This document shows, piece by piece, positions 53,201 to 63,394 of a stretch of DNA of 64,000 nt; position 1 is the stretch's first letter, and each line of letters begins with the position of its first letter. A program made the position numbers and the translations under genes. This DNA comes from Vibrio xiamenensis. Lineage in GTDB: Bacteria; Pseudomonadota; Gammaproteobacteria; Enterobacterales; Vibrionaceae. Location: NCBI RefSeq assembly GCF_900100015.1, contig NZ_FNDD01000003.1:186001-250000 (forward strand), given 5' to 3'. The notes beneath the pieces were generated by a model. The model was given only the letters and a program-made list of their open reading frames with translations. It was not told the DNA's origin and did not search any database.

Positions 53201-53665
53201 TTAATGGCTCATATGCATGTTGGAGTCCATCTTCATCCCTGCCATGACTTTTTTAATCGGCGCACTAAAGCGGTATTTCTCACCGTTGGCAAACGTCACT
53301 TCAACATTGACGGATTGGCCTTCTTTTAGCGCGTGTTTCAAGTCAAACAGCATGATGTGATGACCGCCTGGTTTGAGCATCAAACTGCCATGAGCCGGAA
53401 TGGCAAAGTCGGCGATGTGACGCATTTTCATCACGTCACCTTGCTTAATCACATCATGCAATTCGGCTTTGCCGGCTACATCAACGTTCACGGCGACAAT
53501 TTTGCGCATTTCATCGCTGCTGTTTTTGATCTCGCCAAATACGGCACTGGTGGCGGCATTCGGTGGAGTGGCGCGAGCATAAGGGCTGTGAACCATGATG
53601 TCCATGTGCGCGAACGCCAATGGGCTAATAAGAAGGCTGCTAAGTAGCAAGGCTTTAAGTTTCAT
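53201..53665 (-). CDS. periplasmic copper chaperone PCu(A)C
   Basis: 154 residues. The signal peptide (MKLKALLLSSLLISPLAFA) leads into a PCu(A)C domain, with the copper motif formed by His and Met (ELHDVIKQGDVMKMRH, GGHHIMLF), plus a Met/His-rich tail (MAGMKMDSNMHMSH) for copper. It delivers Cu(I) to the CuA or CuB site of cytochrome oxidase. Next to sco, 23 bp away, in one operon. Confidence 0.92.
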   Translation of the reverse strand: MKLKALLLSSLLISPLAFAHMDIMVHSPYARATPPNAATSAVFGEIKNSSDEMRKIVAVNVDVAGKAELHDVIKQGDVMKMRHIADFAIPAHGSLMLKPGGHHIMLFDLKHALKEGQSVNVEVTFANGEKYRFSAPIKKVMAGMKMDSNMHMSH

Positions 53666-53688
53666 TGACTTATCCTTATATTTTTTGC

Positions 53689-54303
53689 TTATTTTTCGGT
53701 AATGGTCTTAATTGCATCGATGATCGGCGCCGGTGTGAGCGTGTGCGGCACTTTAGTGATCAATGAACCATCGGGCTTTAGAAAGTAGAAATAAGAGCTG
53801 TGATCTAAGGTGTATTTCAGCTCAGAATCTTTGAGTTCAGTTTTACGAAAGATAACACCATATTGGTGAGCTAGCGGTGTGATGACATTAAGCGGTGCAG
53901 ACAAGCCTTCAATCGCTTTATGAAAGTAGTGCGCGTATTCTGCTGACAGGTCGGCACTGTCGCGTTCAGGATCAAGCGTAATAAATACCGGTCTGATTTT
54001 TTCGATGGTCGCGGCGTCGAGTTGGTTTAAAGCGCCCGCCAGCATGGCGAGTTCGGTTGGGCAAACATCCGGGCAGTGAGTGAAACCAAAATAGACAATG
54101 CGCACGCGCGGGTCGGTTTCATCAAACAGTTTCACTGGCTGGTTATCTTTGCCAAACAAGGTGACAGACTCATCTTCTTTGCTGGTATCAACCTGTGCTT
54201 TATCTTTTGGTGCGTCAGTGTTTGGTTGAGTATCGAGATAGCTGTAAACGCCAAAGCCGAGTACGAAGGCGACGACCAAGATCAGAGACCAATTTTTACT
54301 CAT
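53689..54303 (-). CDS. Sco1/SenC-family protein
   Basis: 204 residues. N-terminal TM (WSLILVVAFVLGFGVYSYL) and a thioredoxin-like domain with the copper motif FTHCPDVCPTELAM (CxxxC) and a distal His (LDHSSYFYFLKP). Sco proteins reduce or load the CuA site of cytochrome c oxidase. Its start overlaps the stop of the upstream small gene by 4 bp. Confidence 0.93.
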   Translation of the reverse strand: MSKNWSLILVVAFVLGFGVYSYLDTQPNTDAPKDKAQVDTSKEDESVTLFGKDNQPVKLFDETDPRVRIVYFGFTHCPDVCPTELAMLAGALNQLDAATIEKIRPVFITLDPERDSADLSAEYAHYFHKAIEGLSAPLNVITPLAHQYGVIFRKTELKDSELKYTLDHSSYFYFLKPDGSLITKVPHTLTPAPIIDAIKTITEK

Positions 54304-54728
54304 CTTTCCATCCTAATTGCAGTCTTTACTGAGAGTGAACCATCGCTTAATTCACCAATCCAAGTCATTTCCCTGTTGGTGCAAACCGGGAGAGTAATCT
54401 TGCCGGTAAACTCTTGGTTGGCTGCGCGGTTCAATACAAACTTCACTGTTCCCATCTCCATCTCAAGTCCCTGCAGCGTTAACGTTAATTGTTGAGCTGA
54501 GTGTTGCGGCCAAGTGACTTGAAGTTGGGTAGGCACAAGCGGATGTACCCTAGCGGAATTTGCTTGAATGGTCACGTTTTGTTGTGTGCAAGCAGTATTT
54601 GATATTTGGCAATAGGCGCTTAAATCAATGGCATTTTGCGTTTGCCTAAGCTGTGAAAACCACTCAGCCGCAATAACGCCAAGTATCAGGGCAATAACAA
54701 TGGAGCTTGTTTTGAAAAGGAGTGACAT
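54300..54728 (-). CDS. small single-TM hypothetical protein in a sco operon
   Basis: 142 residues. One TM (IVIALILGVIAAEWF) near the N-terminus; the periplasmic part has Cys pairs (CQISNTACTQQ, VCTNREMTW) and Met-rich LEMEMG. No family was recognised. Position at the head of the sco-PCuAC operon with a 4-bp overlap suggests a role in copper or cytochrome-oxidase assembly, but this is only context. Start at 54728 is chosen because MSLLFKTSS directly precedes the TM; a longer frame exists. Confidence 0.7.
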   Translation of the reverse strand: MSLLFKTSSIVIALILGVIAAEWFSQLRQTQNAIDLSAYCQISNTACTQQNVTIQANSARVHPLVPTQLQVTWPQHSAQQLTLTLQGLEMEMGTVKFVLNRAANQEFTGKITLPVCTNREMTWIGELSDGSLSVKTAIRMER

Positions 54729-54855
54729 AGCTTTATCGCGCGGTAATTTAACTCGCGGCATTGTAGCATGACAGGTTTTGCGGTTAGGGCTGAGGCTTAC
54801 AAAAATGAGCGCTAAGACAAATTGTAAATAAATGCTTAGTGAAGGTTCAAAACAG

Positions 54856-54880
54856 CAAAACGCCGGTCAATTCCGGCGCT
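54856..54880 (-). terminator. hairpin after the DUF2057 gene
   Basis: CGCCGG-TCAATT-CCGGCG (54861-54878), with a short T-run on the minus strand. Confidence 0.6.
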
Positions 54881-54891
54881 TTGGCAAGCCA

Positions 54892-55524
54892 TTATTGTTG
54901 ATTAACAAAGCGTTTGAAGCGCGCTTTAGTATCGGCATCGGCTTTTTCATACCAGAAATGCAGCATCTCTTCGGCATCTTTAGCTGCGATTGGGGCGTTG
55001 GTCGCGGTCGTTGGTGTCACTGAACTGCTTGGCGCGGCAAATGCGGCAACGCCACCAGCTGCGTTATATTGCTGAGCTTCAGCGGCATAGTCGCGACCCA
55101 CTTGTAAGCCATTTTTGATCAACTTATCTTGAGTCACACCGATTTCAAGGCCGGTTTGATCCACCAATTTCCAACTTAAATTGGCGATGTTTTGCTGTGC
55201 TTGCTGTTGGTTTTGATATTCAGGCAATACAAACTCGAGGTCGCTATCGGTGGCAGAAAACTTGGCAATGATGGCATTGCTGGGTACTACGATGCGTTCG
55301 TCACCTTGGTTGAAGTAGGCTTTATAACGGAACACAATTTGGTTTTCGCCGTCAGGCAAGGTTAAAGTTTTCGATGACGAAAATAGCCCGCCATCCAATT
55401 GAGGTTTTGCTTCGTTGGCGGCCAAGAGGTCGATTGAGTCTGGAACTTGAAGAGTGACAGCAGCTAGGCTCGAAAAGCTTAGTCCGCCAAGAAGTGCGCC
55501 AAGTACCATTTTTTTGATGTGCAT
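54892..55524 (-). CDS. DUF2057 (YccT-like) exported protein
   Basis: 210 residues. The signal peptide (MVLGALLGGLSFSSLAAV) leads into the family sequence VTLQVPDSIDLLAANEAKP and LPDGENQIVFRYKAYF, then LSWKLVDQTGLEIG. The C-terminus is Ala/Thr-rich. The enterobacterial family member is implicated in curli regulation, but a role here is not supported beyond homology. Monocistronic. Confidence 0.82.
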   Translation of the reverse strand: MHIKKMVLGALLGGLSFSSLAAVTLQVPDSIDLLAANEAKPQLDGGLFSSSKTLTLPDGENQIVFRYKAYFNQGDERIVVPSNAIIAKFSATDSDLEFVLPEYQNQQQAQQNIANLSWKLVDQTGLEIGVTQDKLIKNGLQVGRDYAAEAQQYNAAGGVAAFAAPSSSVTPTTATNAPIAAKDAEEMLHFWYEKADADTKARFKRFVNQQ

Positions 55525-56050
55525 CGCCTATTTCCTAGTAATAAATGAACTCGGCTCAAGAGTGCCTAGCTTAAATGGGCATTTCAACTGCCCAAAGTGA
55601 GAAGTTTGAAAAATAACGCTCAGCGGTTTACCCAAGCTTCGGGCGTGAGCCTATCGATCTTTCGCCTCTCAATACTAGTGGTTTATTCTTTTCGCGAATC
55701 AACATCCTTGTTGCGCAGAGTTGATAAGCACGGATGCTAGCATTGAATCGCTAAGTTATCCGGTTTAATTGATCGCGATAAAAGAGGTGTTTGGTGATTA
55801 ACTTATTGATTACATAAACCATAAATTCGAGTTGTTCGACATTGTTTTGTCAATTTTGGCGAATTTTGACTGCATATCGAGTCTGCGATGTAACGGTGCG
55901 TACATCGGCATTATTTCTATTGAGTGACTCGAAAAAAGCTTTAATTTTTCGTGTTTAAAAAAAAGTCTCTTAAATACTAAGCAGCAAGTTCTTTCGTCAT
56001 ATCAAAGAGCTGTTTTCAGTAAAACCGATAAAGGAATGAGAGATAACAAT
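55525..56050. other. 526-bp divergent region upstream of the chitinase gene
   Basis: No ORF. It is AT-rich toward the chitinase gene, where a promoter and a long leader are likely. GTCAATTTTGGCGAATTTTGAC at 55849-55870 has 5-bp GTCAA/TTGAC arms; this is weak. No ChiS site could be named with confidence. Confidence 0.4.
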
Positions 56051-58594
56051 ATGAATCGTATGACTTTATGTGCTGCAAGTATCGCATTGGCGATAAGCGG
56101 TACAGCGCTGGCAGCACCCAGCGCACCGACCATTGACGTATCGGGTTCAAGCAATCTGATGTTTTCCAAAATTGAGTTAGCGATGGAAACCACCGCTGGC
56201 TACACCAGCATGGTGACTTATCACGACCAAGCGCCGATTGATATTATCTTCAATCAATGGAGCGGCGAAACCGGCGACACGTATAAGGTGTATTTGAATG
56301 GTGAGCAAGTAGCGACTGGCGCGATTTCTGGTGCGACGACGACGGCGAGTTTCACCTATCCCAATGGTGGTAAGTTTGATCTGGTGATCGAAGCGTGTGA
56401 TGCGACGTCTTGTACTGCCAGCGCCAGCACCGAAATGGTGATCGCCGATACTGACGGTTCCCATTTAGATCCGCTGCCAATGAATATCGATGCTAATAAT
56501 GGTAGCTACTCGACACCGGCGGATACTGTGGTTGGCGCCTATTTTGTTGAGTGGGGCATTTATGGCCGTGACTATACCGTTGATAATATTCCAGCCGATA
56601 ATCTGACCCATATTTTGTACGGCTTCATTCCGATTTGTGGTCCAAACGAGTCGGTGCAGTCGGTTGGTGGTACCAGCTATTCAGCGCTGCAAACGGCCTG
56701 TCAAGGTGTGTCGGATTACGAGGTAGTGATCCATGACCCTTGGGCGGCGTTTCAAAAAAGTTTTCCCCAAGCTGGGCACGAATACGCGACGCCAATCAAG
56801 GGTAACTATGCGATGTTGATGGCGCTCAAGCAGCGTAATCCGGATCTGAAAATCATTCCGTCAGTGGGCGGCTGGACGCTGTCTGACCCGTTTTTTGACT
56901 TCACGACCAAAGCCAATCGTGACACGTTTGTCGCGTCGATGAAGCGCTTTTTACAGACTTGGAAATTTTATGACGGGGTCGATATCGACTGGGAATTTCC
57001 CGGTGGTGGCGGTGCAGCGACCGACCTCGGTGACCCGGTCAATGATGGCCCAGCATACGTTGCTTTAATGCGTGAACTACGCGCGATGCTTGATGAACTT
57101 GAAGCTGAAACTGGCCGCGTTTATGAGTTGACCTCGGCAATCGGTGTCGGCCACGACAAAATTGAAGATGTCGATTATGGTGAAGCGGTGCAATACATGG
57201 ATTACATCTTCGCCATGACTTACGACTTTTACGGTGGCTGGAATAATGTGCTTGGCCATCAAACAGCGCTGTATTGCGGATCATTTATGCTGCCAGGTCA
57301 ATGTGATGGTAGCGGCGTGGATGCCGACGGCGAACCGTTTAGTGGCCCAGCGTATACTGCCGATAACGGCATTCAATTACTGCTTGCTCAAGGCGTTCCG
57401 GCGAATAAGTTGGTACTTGGCGCTGCGATGTACGGGCGTGGCTGGGAAGGCGTCATGCAGGAATCGCTCAGTGATGCGAGCGATCCTATGACTGGCGTTG
57501 GTAATGGCAAATTAACCGGGACTTCAGCACAAGGTGTGTGGGAAGCTGGCGTTATTGACTACAAAGGTATTAAGGCCAATATGCTGGGGGACAATAATAC
57601 CGGCATCAACGGTTTCGAATATGGTTACGATGCACTTGCCGAAGCGCCTTGGGTATGGAATCCAACCTCAGGTCAGTTGATCACCTTTGATGATAGTCGT
57701 TCAATCAAGGCCAAAGGCGCGTATGTGCGTTCACTTGGCCTTGCGGGGTTGTTTGCTTGGGAAATCGATGCCGATAATGGCGATATTCTCAATGCGATGC
57801 ATGAAGGATTAGACAGCCAGCCGCCATCAAATTACGCACCAATAGCGCAAGCGGGTAGCGCGCAAAACGTCACCGCACCAGTTACCGTAACCCTAGATGC
57901 CAGCGCATCCAGCGACAGTGATGGTCAAATCGTTAGCTATGCTTGGGCGCAAACGTCAGGCAGTGCGGTCACATTGAGCGCGCCAGACAGCGTTCAAACT
58001 AGCTTTAGCCTTGATGACGTCAGTGAAGTGGAAACCTTAACCTTTACTTTGACCGTCACGGATGATGACGGCGCAAGTGCCAGCGATTCGGTCACAGTGA
58101 CAGTCAATCCGGTTGGCTCTGAGCCTGAAAATAGTGCGCCAGTGGCAACGCTCACCAATGTAAGCTCGGCAAGCGCTGGGGATACAGTTGTCATCGATGC
58201 TTCAGGTTCATCGGATGCTGACGGCGATAGTTTAAGCTTTAGCTGGACAGTCCCCGCGGATATCGAAGTCAGTATCGAAGGTGCAACGCTAAGTTTTACT
58301 GCGCCGCAATATAGCCAAGATACGACGTTGACATTCACCGTTGAAGTCAGCGATGGGGTTGACAGCGCGAGTGCCACAACCACAGTGACGATCGCAGGTG
58401 AATCAAGCACTGGTGAGCTGTGTAGTAATCTTTGGGATGCAACGCTTGCCTACCCAACTGCGGGCACACAAGTCTCTTGGGCTGGGATTGTTTGGCAGAA
58501 TAAATGGTATGCCAACCCAGGCGAGAATCCACTCGATTCTGGTGAATGGGGAGTGTGGGAGGAGGTTGCGACCGCAGAGTGTGCGACGCAATAA
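56051..58594 (+). CDS. chiA: secreted GH18 chitinase with PKD-like and CBM5/12 domains
   Basis: 847 residues. Signal peptide (MNRMTLCAASIALAISGTALA). An N-terminal ChiN-like domain (about 22-130) precedes the GH18 barrel (about 160-580), with the catalytic DGVDIDWEFPG. Two Ig/PKD-like modules (GSAQNVTAPVTVTLDASAS; VSSASAGDTVVIDASGSSDAD) and a C-terminal carbohydrate-binding module (NLWDATLAYPTAG...WQNKWY) follow. Its domain order is the Vibrio ChiA type. It hydrolyses chitin extracellularly. I start at 56051, from which the signal peptide begins; an ATG 15 bp upstream is in frame. Confidence 0.92.
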   Translation: MNRMTLCAASIALAISGTALAAPSAPTIDVSGSSNLMFSKIELAMETTAGYTSMVTYHDQAPIDIIFNQWSGETGDTYKVYLNGEQVATGAISGATTTASFTYPNGGKFDLVIEACDATSCTASASTEMVIADTDGSHLDPLPMNIDANNGSYSTPADTVVGAYFVEWGIYGRDYTVDNIPADNLTHILYGFIPICGPNESVQSVGGTSYSALQTACQGVSDYEVVIHDPWAAFQKSFPQAGHEYATPIKGNYAMLMALKQRNPDLKIIPSVGGWTLSDPFFDFTTKANRDTFVASMKRFLQTWKFYDGVDIDWEFPGGGGAATDLGDPVNDGPAYVALMRELRAMLDELEAETGRVYELTSAIGVGHDKIEDVDYGEAVQYMDYIFAMTYDFYGGWNNVLGHQTALYCGSFMLPGQCDGSGVDADGEPFSGPAYTADNGIQLLLAQGVPANKLVLGAAMYGRGWEGVMQESLSDASDPMTGVGNGKLTGTSAQGVWEAGVIDYKGIKANMLGDNNTGINGFEYGYDALAEAPWVWNPTSGQLITFDDSRSIKAKGAYVRSLGLAGLFAWEIDADNGDILNAMHEGLDSQPPSNYAPIAQAGSAQNVTAPVTVTLDASASSDSDGQIVSYAWAQTSGSAVTLSAPDSVQTSFSLDDVSEVETLTFTLTVTDDDGASASDSVTVTVNPVGSEPENSAPVATLTNVSSASAGDTVVIDASGSSDADGDSLSFSWTVPADIEVSIEGATLSFTAPQYSQDTTLTFTVEVSDGVDSASATTTVTIAGESSTGELCSNLWDATLAYPTAGTQVSWAGIVWQNKWYANPGENPLDSGEWGVWEEVATAECATQ

Positions 58595-58638
58595 CACCGA
58601 TCAAAACATTTCATAACTCAGCGAGTATTTACTAAGTC

Positions 58639-58662
58639 AGACCCCGCCAGTTGGCGGGGTCT
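58639..58662 (+). terminator. terminator of the chitinase gene
   Basis: AGACCCCGCC-AGTT-GGCGGGGTCT followed by TTGTGTTTTT; strong GC stem. Confidence 0.85.
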
Positions 58663-58731
58663 TTGTGTTTTTAACCTTGGTTGAGGGTTATCTCTTTGCG
58701 ATTAATGACTTGCCGTTTGAATATTGTTATG

Positions 58732-58753
58732 GTGTTATACATAAATATAACAC
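58732..58753 (+). promoter_or_regulatory. operator of the GntR/ABC operon
   Basis: GTGTTATA-CATAAA-TATAACAC has perfect 8-bp arms, 20 bp before the GntR start. Typical of YtrA-type GntR autoregulation. Confidence 0.75.
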
Positions 58754-58773
58754 TAGTATGGCAGTGAGGCAGC

Positions 58774-59145
58774 GTGCAAGATTGGAGCGATGATCAGCCC
58801 ATTTTTCGCCAATTGGCACAGCGGGTAAGCAAGCAGATTTTACAAGGCACATGGCCTGAAGGTAGCGCGCTACCTTCGGTTCGTAGTGTCTCAGCCGATC
58901 TCAAAATCAACCATCTTACTGTGCTAAAAGCGTATCAGCTGTTGGTCGATGATGGTCTGGTTGAAAAACGCCGCGGCCAAGGCATGTATGTGTGTGTTGG
59001 CGCGCAAGCGCAATTGCTCGCCGAGCAAAAACAGCAATTTATTGAAACACAGATTCCTGATATTGCCGCTACGCTGCGCCAAGTGCAGATGTCAATGGAC
59101 GAATTTATCTCAAGACTTAGTCAACATATTGAAGGTGACGAATGA
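58774..59145 (+). CDS. GntR-family (YtrA-type) regulator
   Basis: 123 residues. The short YtrA-type layout is a GntR winged helix (PIFRQLAQRVSKQILQG...LPSVRSVSADLKINHLTVLKAYQLLVDDGLVEKRRGQG) plus a short helical tail, without a large effector domain. Such regulators control adjacent ABC genes. GTG start at 58774. Overlaps the ATPase gene by 4 bp (ATGA). Its operator is the inverted repeat at 58732-58753. Confidence 0.92.
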   Translation: MQDWSDDQPIFRQLAQRVSKQILQGTWPEGSALPSVRSVSADLKINHLTVLKAYQLLVDDGLVEKRRGQGMYVCVGAQAQLLAEQKQQFIETQIPDIAATLRQVQMSMDEFISRLSQHIEGDE

Positions 59146-60014
59146 AGCCTGTAGTTCGTGTTCAACATGTCTCGAAACAGTATTCGGGACATCAAGCGGG
59201 CCAAGCCCATGCGCTGACCGATGTCAGTTTTGAACTTGGTGGTGGCCAAGTGCTGGGGTTGCTTGGCCATAATGGCGCCGGAAAATCGACCTTAATCAAA
59301 AGCCTGCTTGGCGCTCAAGCTTATCAAGGTCAAATCGAAATCAATGGTTGTGAGCCGCTTTCACAACGTGCCAAATTGATGGAAAACCTCGCCTGCATTT
59401 CTGATGTTAACGTGTTACCTGATTGGATGAGCGTTGAACAGCTGATTGACTACATCGCTGGCGTGCACCCCAAATTTCAGCCTTTGGTGGCACAGCAATT
59501 ATTGGCACAAACCGATGTGACGCTTGGACGCAAGATCGGCGCTTTGTCTAAAGGGATGAAAGTGCAGCTGCATTTGGCGATTGTAGTTGCCACCGACGTG
59601 AATGTGTTGATCCTTGATGAGCCAACGTTAGGGTTGGATCTGGTTTATCGTGATACTTTTTATCGCCATTTGATCGAATGGTTGCAAGATGGCGAGCGTA
59701 CGTTACTTATTGCCAGTCATGAGGTGGCCGAGATCGAACACTTGCTTACCGATGTATTGATCCTTAAACACGGTCAAGTGGTGTGGCAAAGCCCGATTGA
59801 TGAAATTCAAAACGCATTCTTTATTCTCGATGCCAGCGATGAGCATCGCCAAGTACTGGATCAATGTCAGCCGCTAATGGTGCAACCAGGACTGGGCAGC
59901 AGTAAATGGCTATTGCCACGCGCCTGTTATGACCAAGTTTCAAGCCTTGGCCAAGTGATGAATGTCGGTCTGACCGAGCTATTTCTGGCGTTGCAAAAGG
60001 GAGTGCAATCATGA
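59142..60014 (+). CDS. ABC transporter ATPase
   Basis: 290 residues: Walker A GHNGAGKSTLIKS, signature LSKGMKVQLHLA and Walker B VLILDEPTLGLD. The C-terminal about 80 residues are a poorly conserved extension. It belongs to the ABC-2-type YtrB-like group, where cell-envelope antibiotics or peptides are the usual cargo. Overlaps its neighbours by 4 bp on both sides, so it is translationally coupled with the permease. Confidence 0.92.
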   Translation: MKPVVRVQHVSKQYSGHQAGQAHALTDVSFELGGGQVLGLLGHNGAGKSTLIKSLLGAQAYQGQIEINGCEPLSQRAKLMENLACISDVNVLPDWMSVEQLIDYIAGVHPKFQPLVAQQLLAQTDVTLGRKIGALSKGMKVQLHLAIVVATDVNVLILDEPTLGLDLVYRDTFYRHLIEWLQDGERTLLIASHEVAEIEHLLTDVLILKHGQVVWQSPIDEIQNAFFILDASDEHRQVLDQCQPLMVQPGLGSSKWLLPRACYDQVSSLGQVMNVGLTELFLALQKGVQS

Positions 60015-60841
60015 ATCGTTATGTTGCGATGCTGAAAAAAGAGTGGATCGAATATCGTTACATTATGCGTATTCCTTTGTGGATTGGGCTATGTAGCTTG
60101 GCGCTGCTGGTGGCGTTATTTATGAATACCGCGCTGCAGGAAAATCTGTTGTTTGAAATGCGTTTTGGCGGCGATTTGACCAACTCTCATCTCAATTTTT
60201 CCAGTGGTATCAATACTCTGATTACTGGCGGGGCTGGGCTTTTGTCGATTCTGCTCTCAACCATGTACTTCCCCAAAACGCTGCGTAAACCGCGCCAAGA
60301 AGGCAGTTTGATGTTCTGGCGCAGCATGCCGGTTAGCGACGTCGAAACCCATATCATCAAGTTGGTTTTTGGTTTAGCCGTCATTCCTATGGTGTGCGCA
60401 CTGCTGGTACTCGGCGCTGATATTTTGTTGTGGTTGCTGAATATGACATCCGGGCAGAAACTCACTTTGGCGCTTGAGCAAGCTTCGCTCTGTTACAGCT
60501 TGATTCACTGGCTGGGATTTTTGCTTCGAATGATCTGGGCCGGGCTGTTGTTAGTGCCGTTGGCTTTGGTCGCATTGGCGTTATCACAACGTATGAACTC
60601 GCCAATTTTGGTGATGTTTGTTGCTGTATATGCGCTGAAATGGGGGGCGATGGGGCTGTTTAATTACTACGGTGTCAGCGATTTCTTTTCGGCGGTGTTT
60701 GCGATCCCGATGAATGTGTTGCTTGAGGCGAATCCATTGAGCGTGTTTGCTTCTATGTCATGGCTTAGCTGGTTAATTTATATTGCGATTGGCGCAGGCG
60801 CAGCAATAGTTAGCCTGCATTACAGCAAAACATTAGAGTAG
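60011..60841 (+). CDS. ABC-2-type transporter permease
   Basis: 276 residues and about six hydrophobic segments. The N-terminus MLKKEWIEYRYIMRIPLWIGL and LRKPRQEGSLMFWRSMPVSD are typical of ABC-2 exporters. With the YtrA-type regulator and ATPase it forms a small three-gene operon. Substrate unknown. A terminator follows, shared with torA. Confidence 0.88.
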   Translation: MNRYVAMLKKEWIEYRYIMRIPLWIGLCSLALLVALFMNTALQENLLFEMRFGGDLTNSHLNFSSGINTLITGGAGLLSILLSTMYFPKTLRKPRQEGSLMFWRSMPVSDVETHIIKLVFGLAVIPMVCALLVLGADILLWLLNMTSGQKLTLALEQASLCYSLIHWLGFLLRMIWAGLLLVPLALVALALSQRMNSPILVMFVAVYALKWGAMGLFNYYGVSDFFSAVFAIPMNVLLEANPLSVFASMSWLSWLIYIAIGAGAAIVSLHYSKTLE

Positions 60842-60871
60842 CGCGATTTACTCAAACTAGAGTCAATCAAC

Positions 60872-60900
60872 AAAAAGGCGATGAGGATTCATCGCCTTTT
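60872..60900. terminator. bidirectional terminator between the ABC operon and torA
   Basis: AAAAGGCGATGA-GGATT-CATCGCCTTTT; stem with A- and T-rich flanks, between convergent genes. Confidence 0.8.
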
Positions 60901-60928
60901 CTTCTTGGAGCAGGGAGCGAGAAGTTAG

Positions 60929-63373
60929 TTAGCCGTTCTTTGGTGGATCAAACGCTGTTAATGTTAGCTCTGGACCGGTGTATTTTTCGATTTTAACCAG
61001 CGCTGAGTTAGCCGCGCAGCCATTGGCAAGCCTTGAGGTTGGAATGTCTAATGTCAGCACATTCGCGCCGCCGTTTTTACATATCCCTGTCGCTGGATCT
61101 AAATCAGGCCAGCCACCTTCGTGAATACACACCGAGCCTGGTTTAATGCGTTCGGTAATCAAAGCGCCAACCAAGACTTGGCCGCGTCCATTAAAGGCGC
61201 GCACCAAGTCACCATCGGCAATTCCGCGCGGTTTGGCATCTTGTGGATGGATCCAAATCGGTTCGCGATTGGCTATCGCATACCCGTCGCGAAGTTCGGC
61301 ATAGTTAAATTGACTGTGCAGTCGGTCAGCGGCGTGAGCGGTCATCAGCTGCAATTCGTCTTGTTTGGCGCTGCCGGTGTATTCGGTTGGTTCAAGCCAA
61401 GTTGGGTGAGCAGGGCAGTCTGGCAACTCAAATCCAGCGATGGTTTTTGAGGTAATTTCAATCTTACCACTTGGCGTGCCAAGTGGGTTGACCACTGGGT
61501 CTTGGCGAAAATCGGCATAACGCACAAAGCCCGCCGCCTTGTCGTTATACTTCATTTCAATCAGCTGATTGTTAGCCCAAAATGTGTCAAAGTTTGGCAT
61601 CGCAACACGTGCCGCGCGGCCACTTTTTTGCGCTGCAACGTAAAAGCCATAAAGCCACTCCATTTCGGTTTTCCCTTCGGTGTAAACGTCGTGCCCGCCG
61701 GGTTTTAGAAGCTCTGCCATATCCGCGAATACGTCAAAGTCGTTGCGCGCTTCACCTTGTGGCTCAACCACTTGTTTCATCGGCACCAAATGCTGATTAC
61801 TGTAGTCGCCAGTCATGGTCAGGTCGTTGCGCTCAAAGGAGGTGGTGATGGGTAAAACCACATCGGCGTGTTTCGCTGCCGCGGTCCAATATGGCTCAGA
61901 AATCACCACTAATTCCGGTTTCTGCCAGGCTTTAATCAAGCGATTGGTGTCTTGGTGATGGGTGAAGTTTGCACCGCCTGCCCACCAGATCATTTTGATG
62001 TCAGGGAAGGTTAAGGTATGGCCATTGTGTGAATATTCGACGCCGGGATTTTCGAGTGCTTCGACGATACGCGCCACCGGAAAACTTTGTACCGCGCCGG
62101 AAATTGCCCAGTCGTTACCTGCCGATGAACCACCGCCAGGCGAAGCTGATATTGCTGGTAGTACGCCAGCATCACGAGTTGGGTTGCCGCCGTTTGAATA
62201 GTGATATGAGAAGCCAAAACCGCCGCCAGGCAAGCCGATTTGACCAAGCATGGCTGCGAGTGTTACCAGCATCCAATGGCGCTGCTCACCGTATTGCTGA
62301 CGCTGCATGCCCCAACCCGCCATGAGCATGGTGCGATTTTCAGCGAAAATATCGGCGAGCAGATGCATCTGTTTGGCAGGTAAACCGCAGATGGTTGAAG
62401 CCCAATCCGCGCTCTTCTCAATGCCATCTTGTTTACCGAGCAAGTAGTCTTCAAAGGTTTGATAACCTTCGGTGTATTTTTGCAAGAACTCGATATTGTG
62501 TTTGTTGTTTTTGACTAAGGTATGGGCGATGCCGAGCATCATGGCCACATCGGTCATCGGGTGCGGCGCTACCCAAGTGGTATTATCACCGAAAAACTCT
62601 GCTGTTTCCGAGCGAATCGGGTCGATGATGATAACGGTTTTGCCTGATTTTTTAAGTTGGTGGAAAAACTCCAGCCCAGCGCAGTCAGTAGATGTCCAAG
62701 CGATTTTAAGGGTGTTGACCGGGTTAAGCCCCCAAAGCACCACCACATCACTGCTTTCTAAAATCACCGGGTAAGTAGTTTGCTGCTCATAGACTTCAAT
62801 TGAGCCCACCACGTGCGGCATGATGATTTGTGCTGCCCCCGTTGAGTAGTCACCTAAATGGCCGGAATAGCCACCCGCCATACTCATATAACGTTGCAGC
62901 AAGGTTTGGGCTTTGTGCAGAATGCCACTTGAACGCCAGCCGTAAGAGCCTGCGAAAACCGACGCTGGTCCATATTGTTTGCGAATACGCATATGTTGCT
63001 CGTGGATAAGCTTATACGCCTCAGGCCAAGACACTCTTACAAATTCGTCACTGCCGCGAGTGCCTTGTGGCTGCTCTGGATTAGCGAGATAGCCTTTACG
63101 CACCATAGGGTATTTCACCCTTGCTTTAGTATAAACTTGGTCCGGGCCCGTCAGCTGTAAGCTATTAGGCATGGTTTGCGCGAGAGCATTTTTAGTCGCG
63201 ACCAATTTACCATCTTTAACTTCACACAGTATTGGCCCCATTCGGCCAGCGGTTAGCACGCCAGAACCGCGTTCGTTGCTCGTTGCGGCCAACGGTGCAA
63301 ACGAACTAAAAGCGACCGCACCAGCAGTGATACCACTGGTTTTTAGAAATCCGCGACGTGAAATATCAGTCAT
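60929..63373 (-). CDS. torA: trimethylamine-N-oxide reductase (molybdoenzyme)
   Basis: 814 residues. The Tat signal [10 protein letters not shown] is near the N-terminus. Molybdopterin oxidoreductase features follow: WSEAYK-type strands, [19 protein letters not shown] (Mo-binding region) and a C-terminal molydopterin-binding segment ([17 protein letters not shown]). This matches TorA/DMSO-reductase family enzymes that reduce TMAO in the periplasm. I start at MTDISRRG (63373); an ATG two codons upstream is also possible. It follows torC. Confidence 0.93.
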   Translation of the reverse strand: MTDISRRGFLKTSGITAGAVAFSSFAPLAATSNERGSGVLTAGRMGPILCEVKDGKLVATKNALAQTMPNSLQLTGPDQVYTKARVKYPMVRKGYLANPEQPQGTRGSDEFVRVSWPEAYKLIHEQHMRIRKQYGPASVFAGSYGWRSSGILHKAQTLLQRYMSMAGGYSGHLGDYSTGAAQIIMPHVVGSIEVYEQQTTYPVILESSDVVVLWGLNPVNTLKIAWTSTDCAGLEFFHQLKKSGKTVIIIDPIRSETAEFFGDNTTWVAPHPMTDVAMMLGIAHTLVKNNKHNIEFLQKYTEGYQTFEDYLLGKQDGIEKSADWASTICGLPAKQMHLLADIFAENRTMLMAGWGMQRQQYGEQRHWMLVTLAAMLGQIGLPGGGFGFSYHYSNGGNPTRDAGVLPAISASPGGGSSAGNDWAISGAVQSFPVARIVEALENPGVEYSHNGHTLTFPDIKMIWWAGGANFTHHQDTNRLIKAWQKPELVVISEPYWTAAAKHADVVLPITTSFERNDLTMTGDYSNQHLVPMKQVVEPQGEARNDFDVFADMAELLKPGGHDVYTEGKTEMEWLYGFYVAAQKSGRAARVAMPNFDTFWANNQLIEMKYNDKAAGFVRYADFRQDPVVNPLGTPSGKIEITSKTIAGFELPDCPAHPTWLEPTEYTGSAKQDELQLMTAHAADRLHSQFNYAELRDGYAIANREPIWIHPQDAKPRGIADGDLVRAFNGRGQVLVGALITERIKPGSVCIHEGGWPDLDPATGICKNGGANVLTLDIPTSRLANGCAANSALVKIEKYTGPELTLTAFDPPKNG

Positions 63374-63394
63374 AGTCATAACCTTCTTAACTCC

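Noticed and set aside
55849..55870. GTCAA/TTGAC inverted repeat before the chitinase gene as a regulator site
   Set aside because: Only 5-bp arms in AT-rich DNA and no known matching motif; too weak to call.
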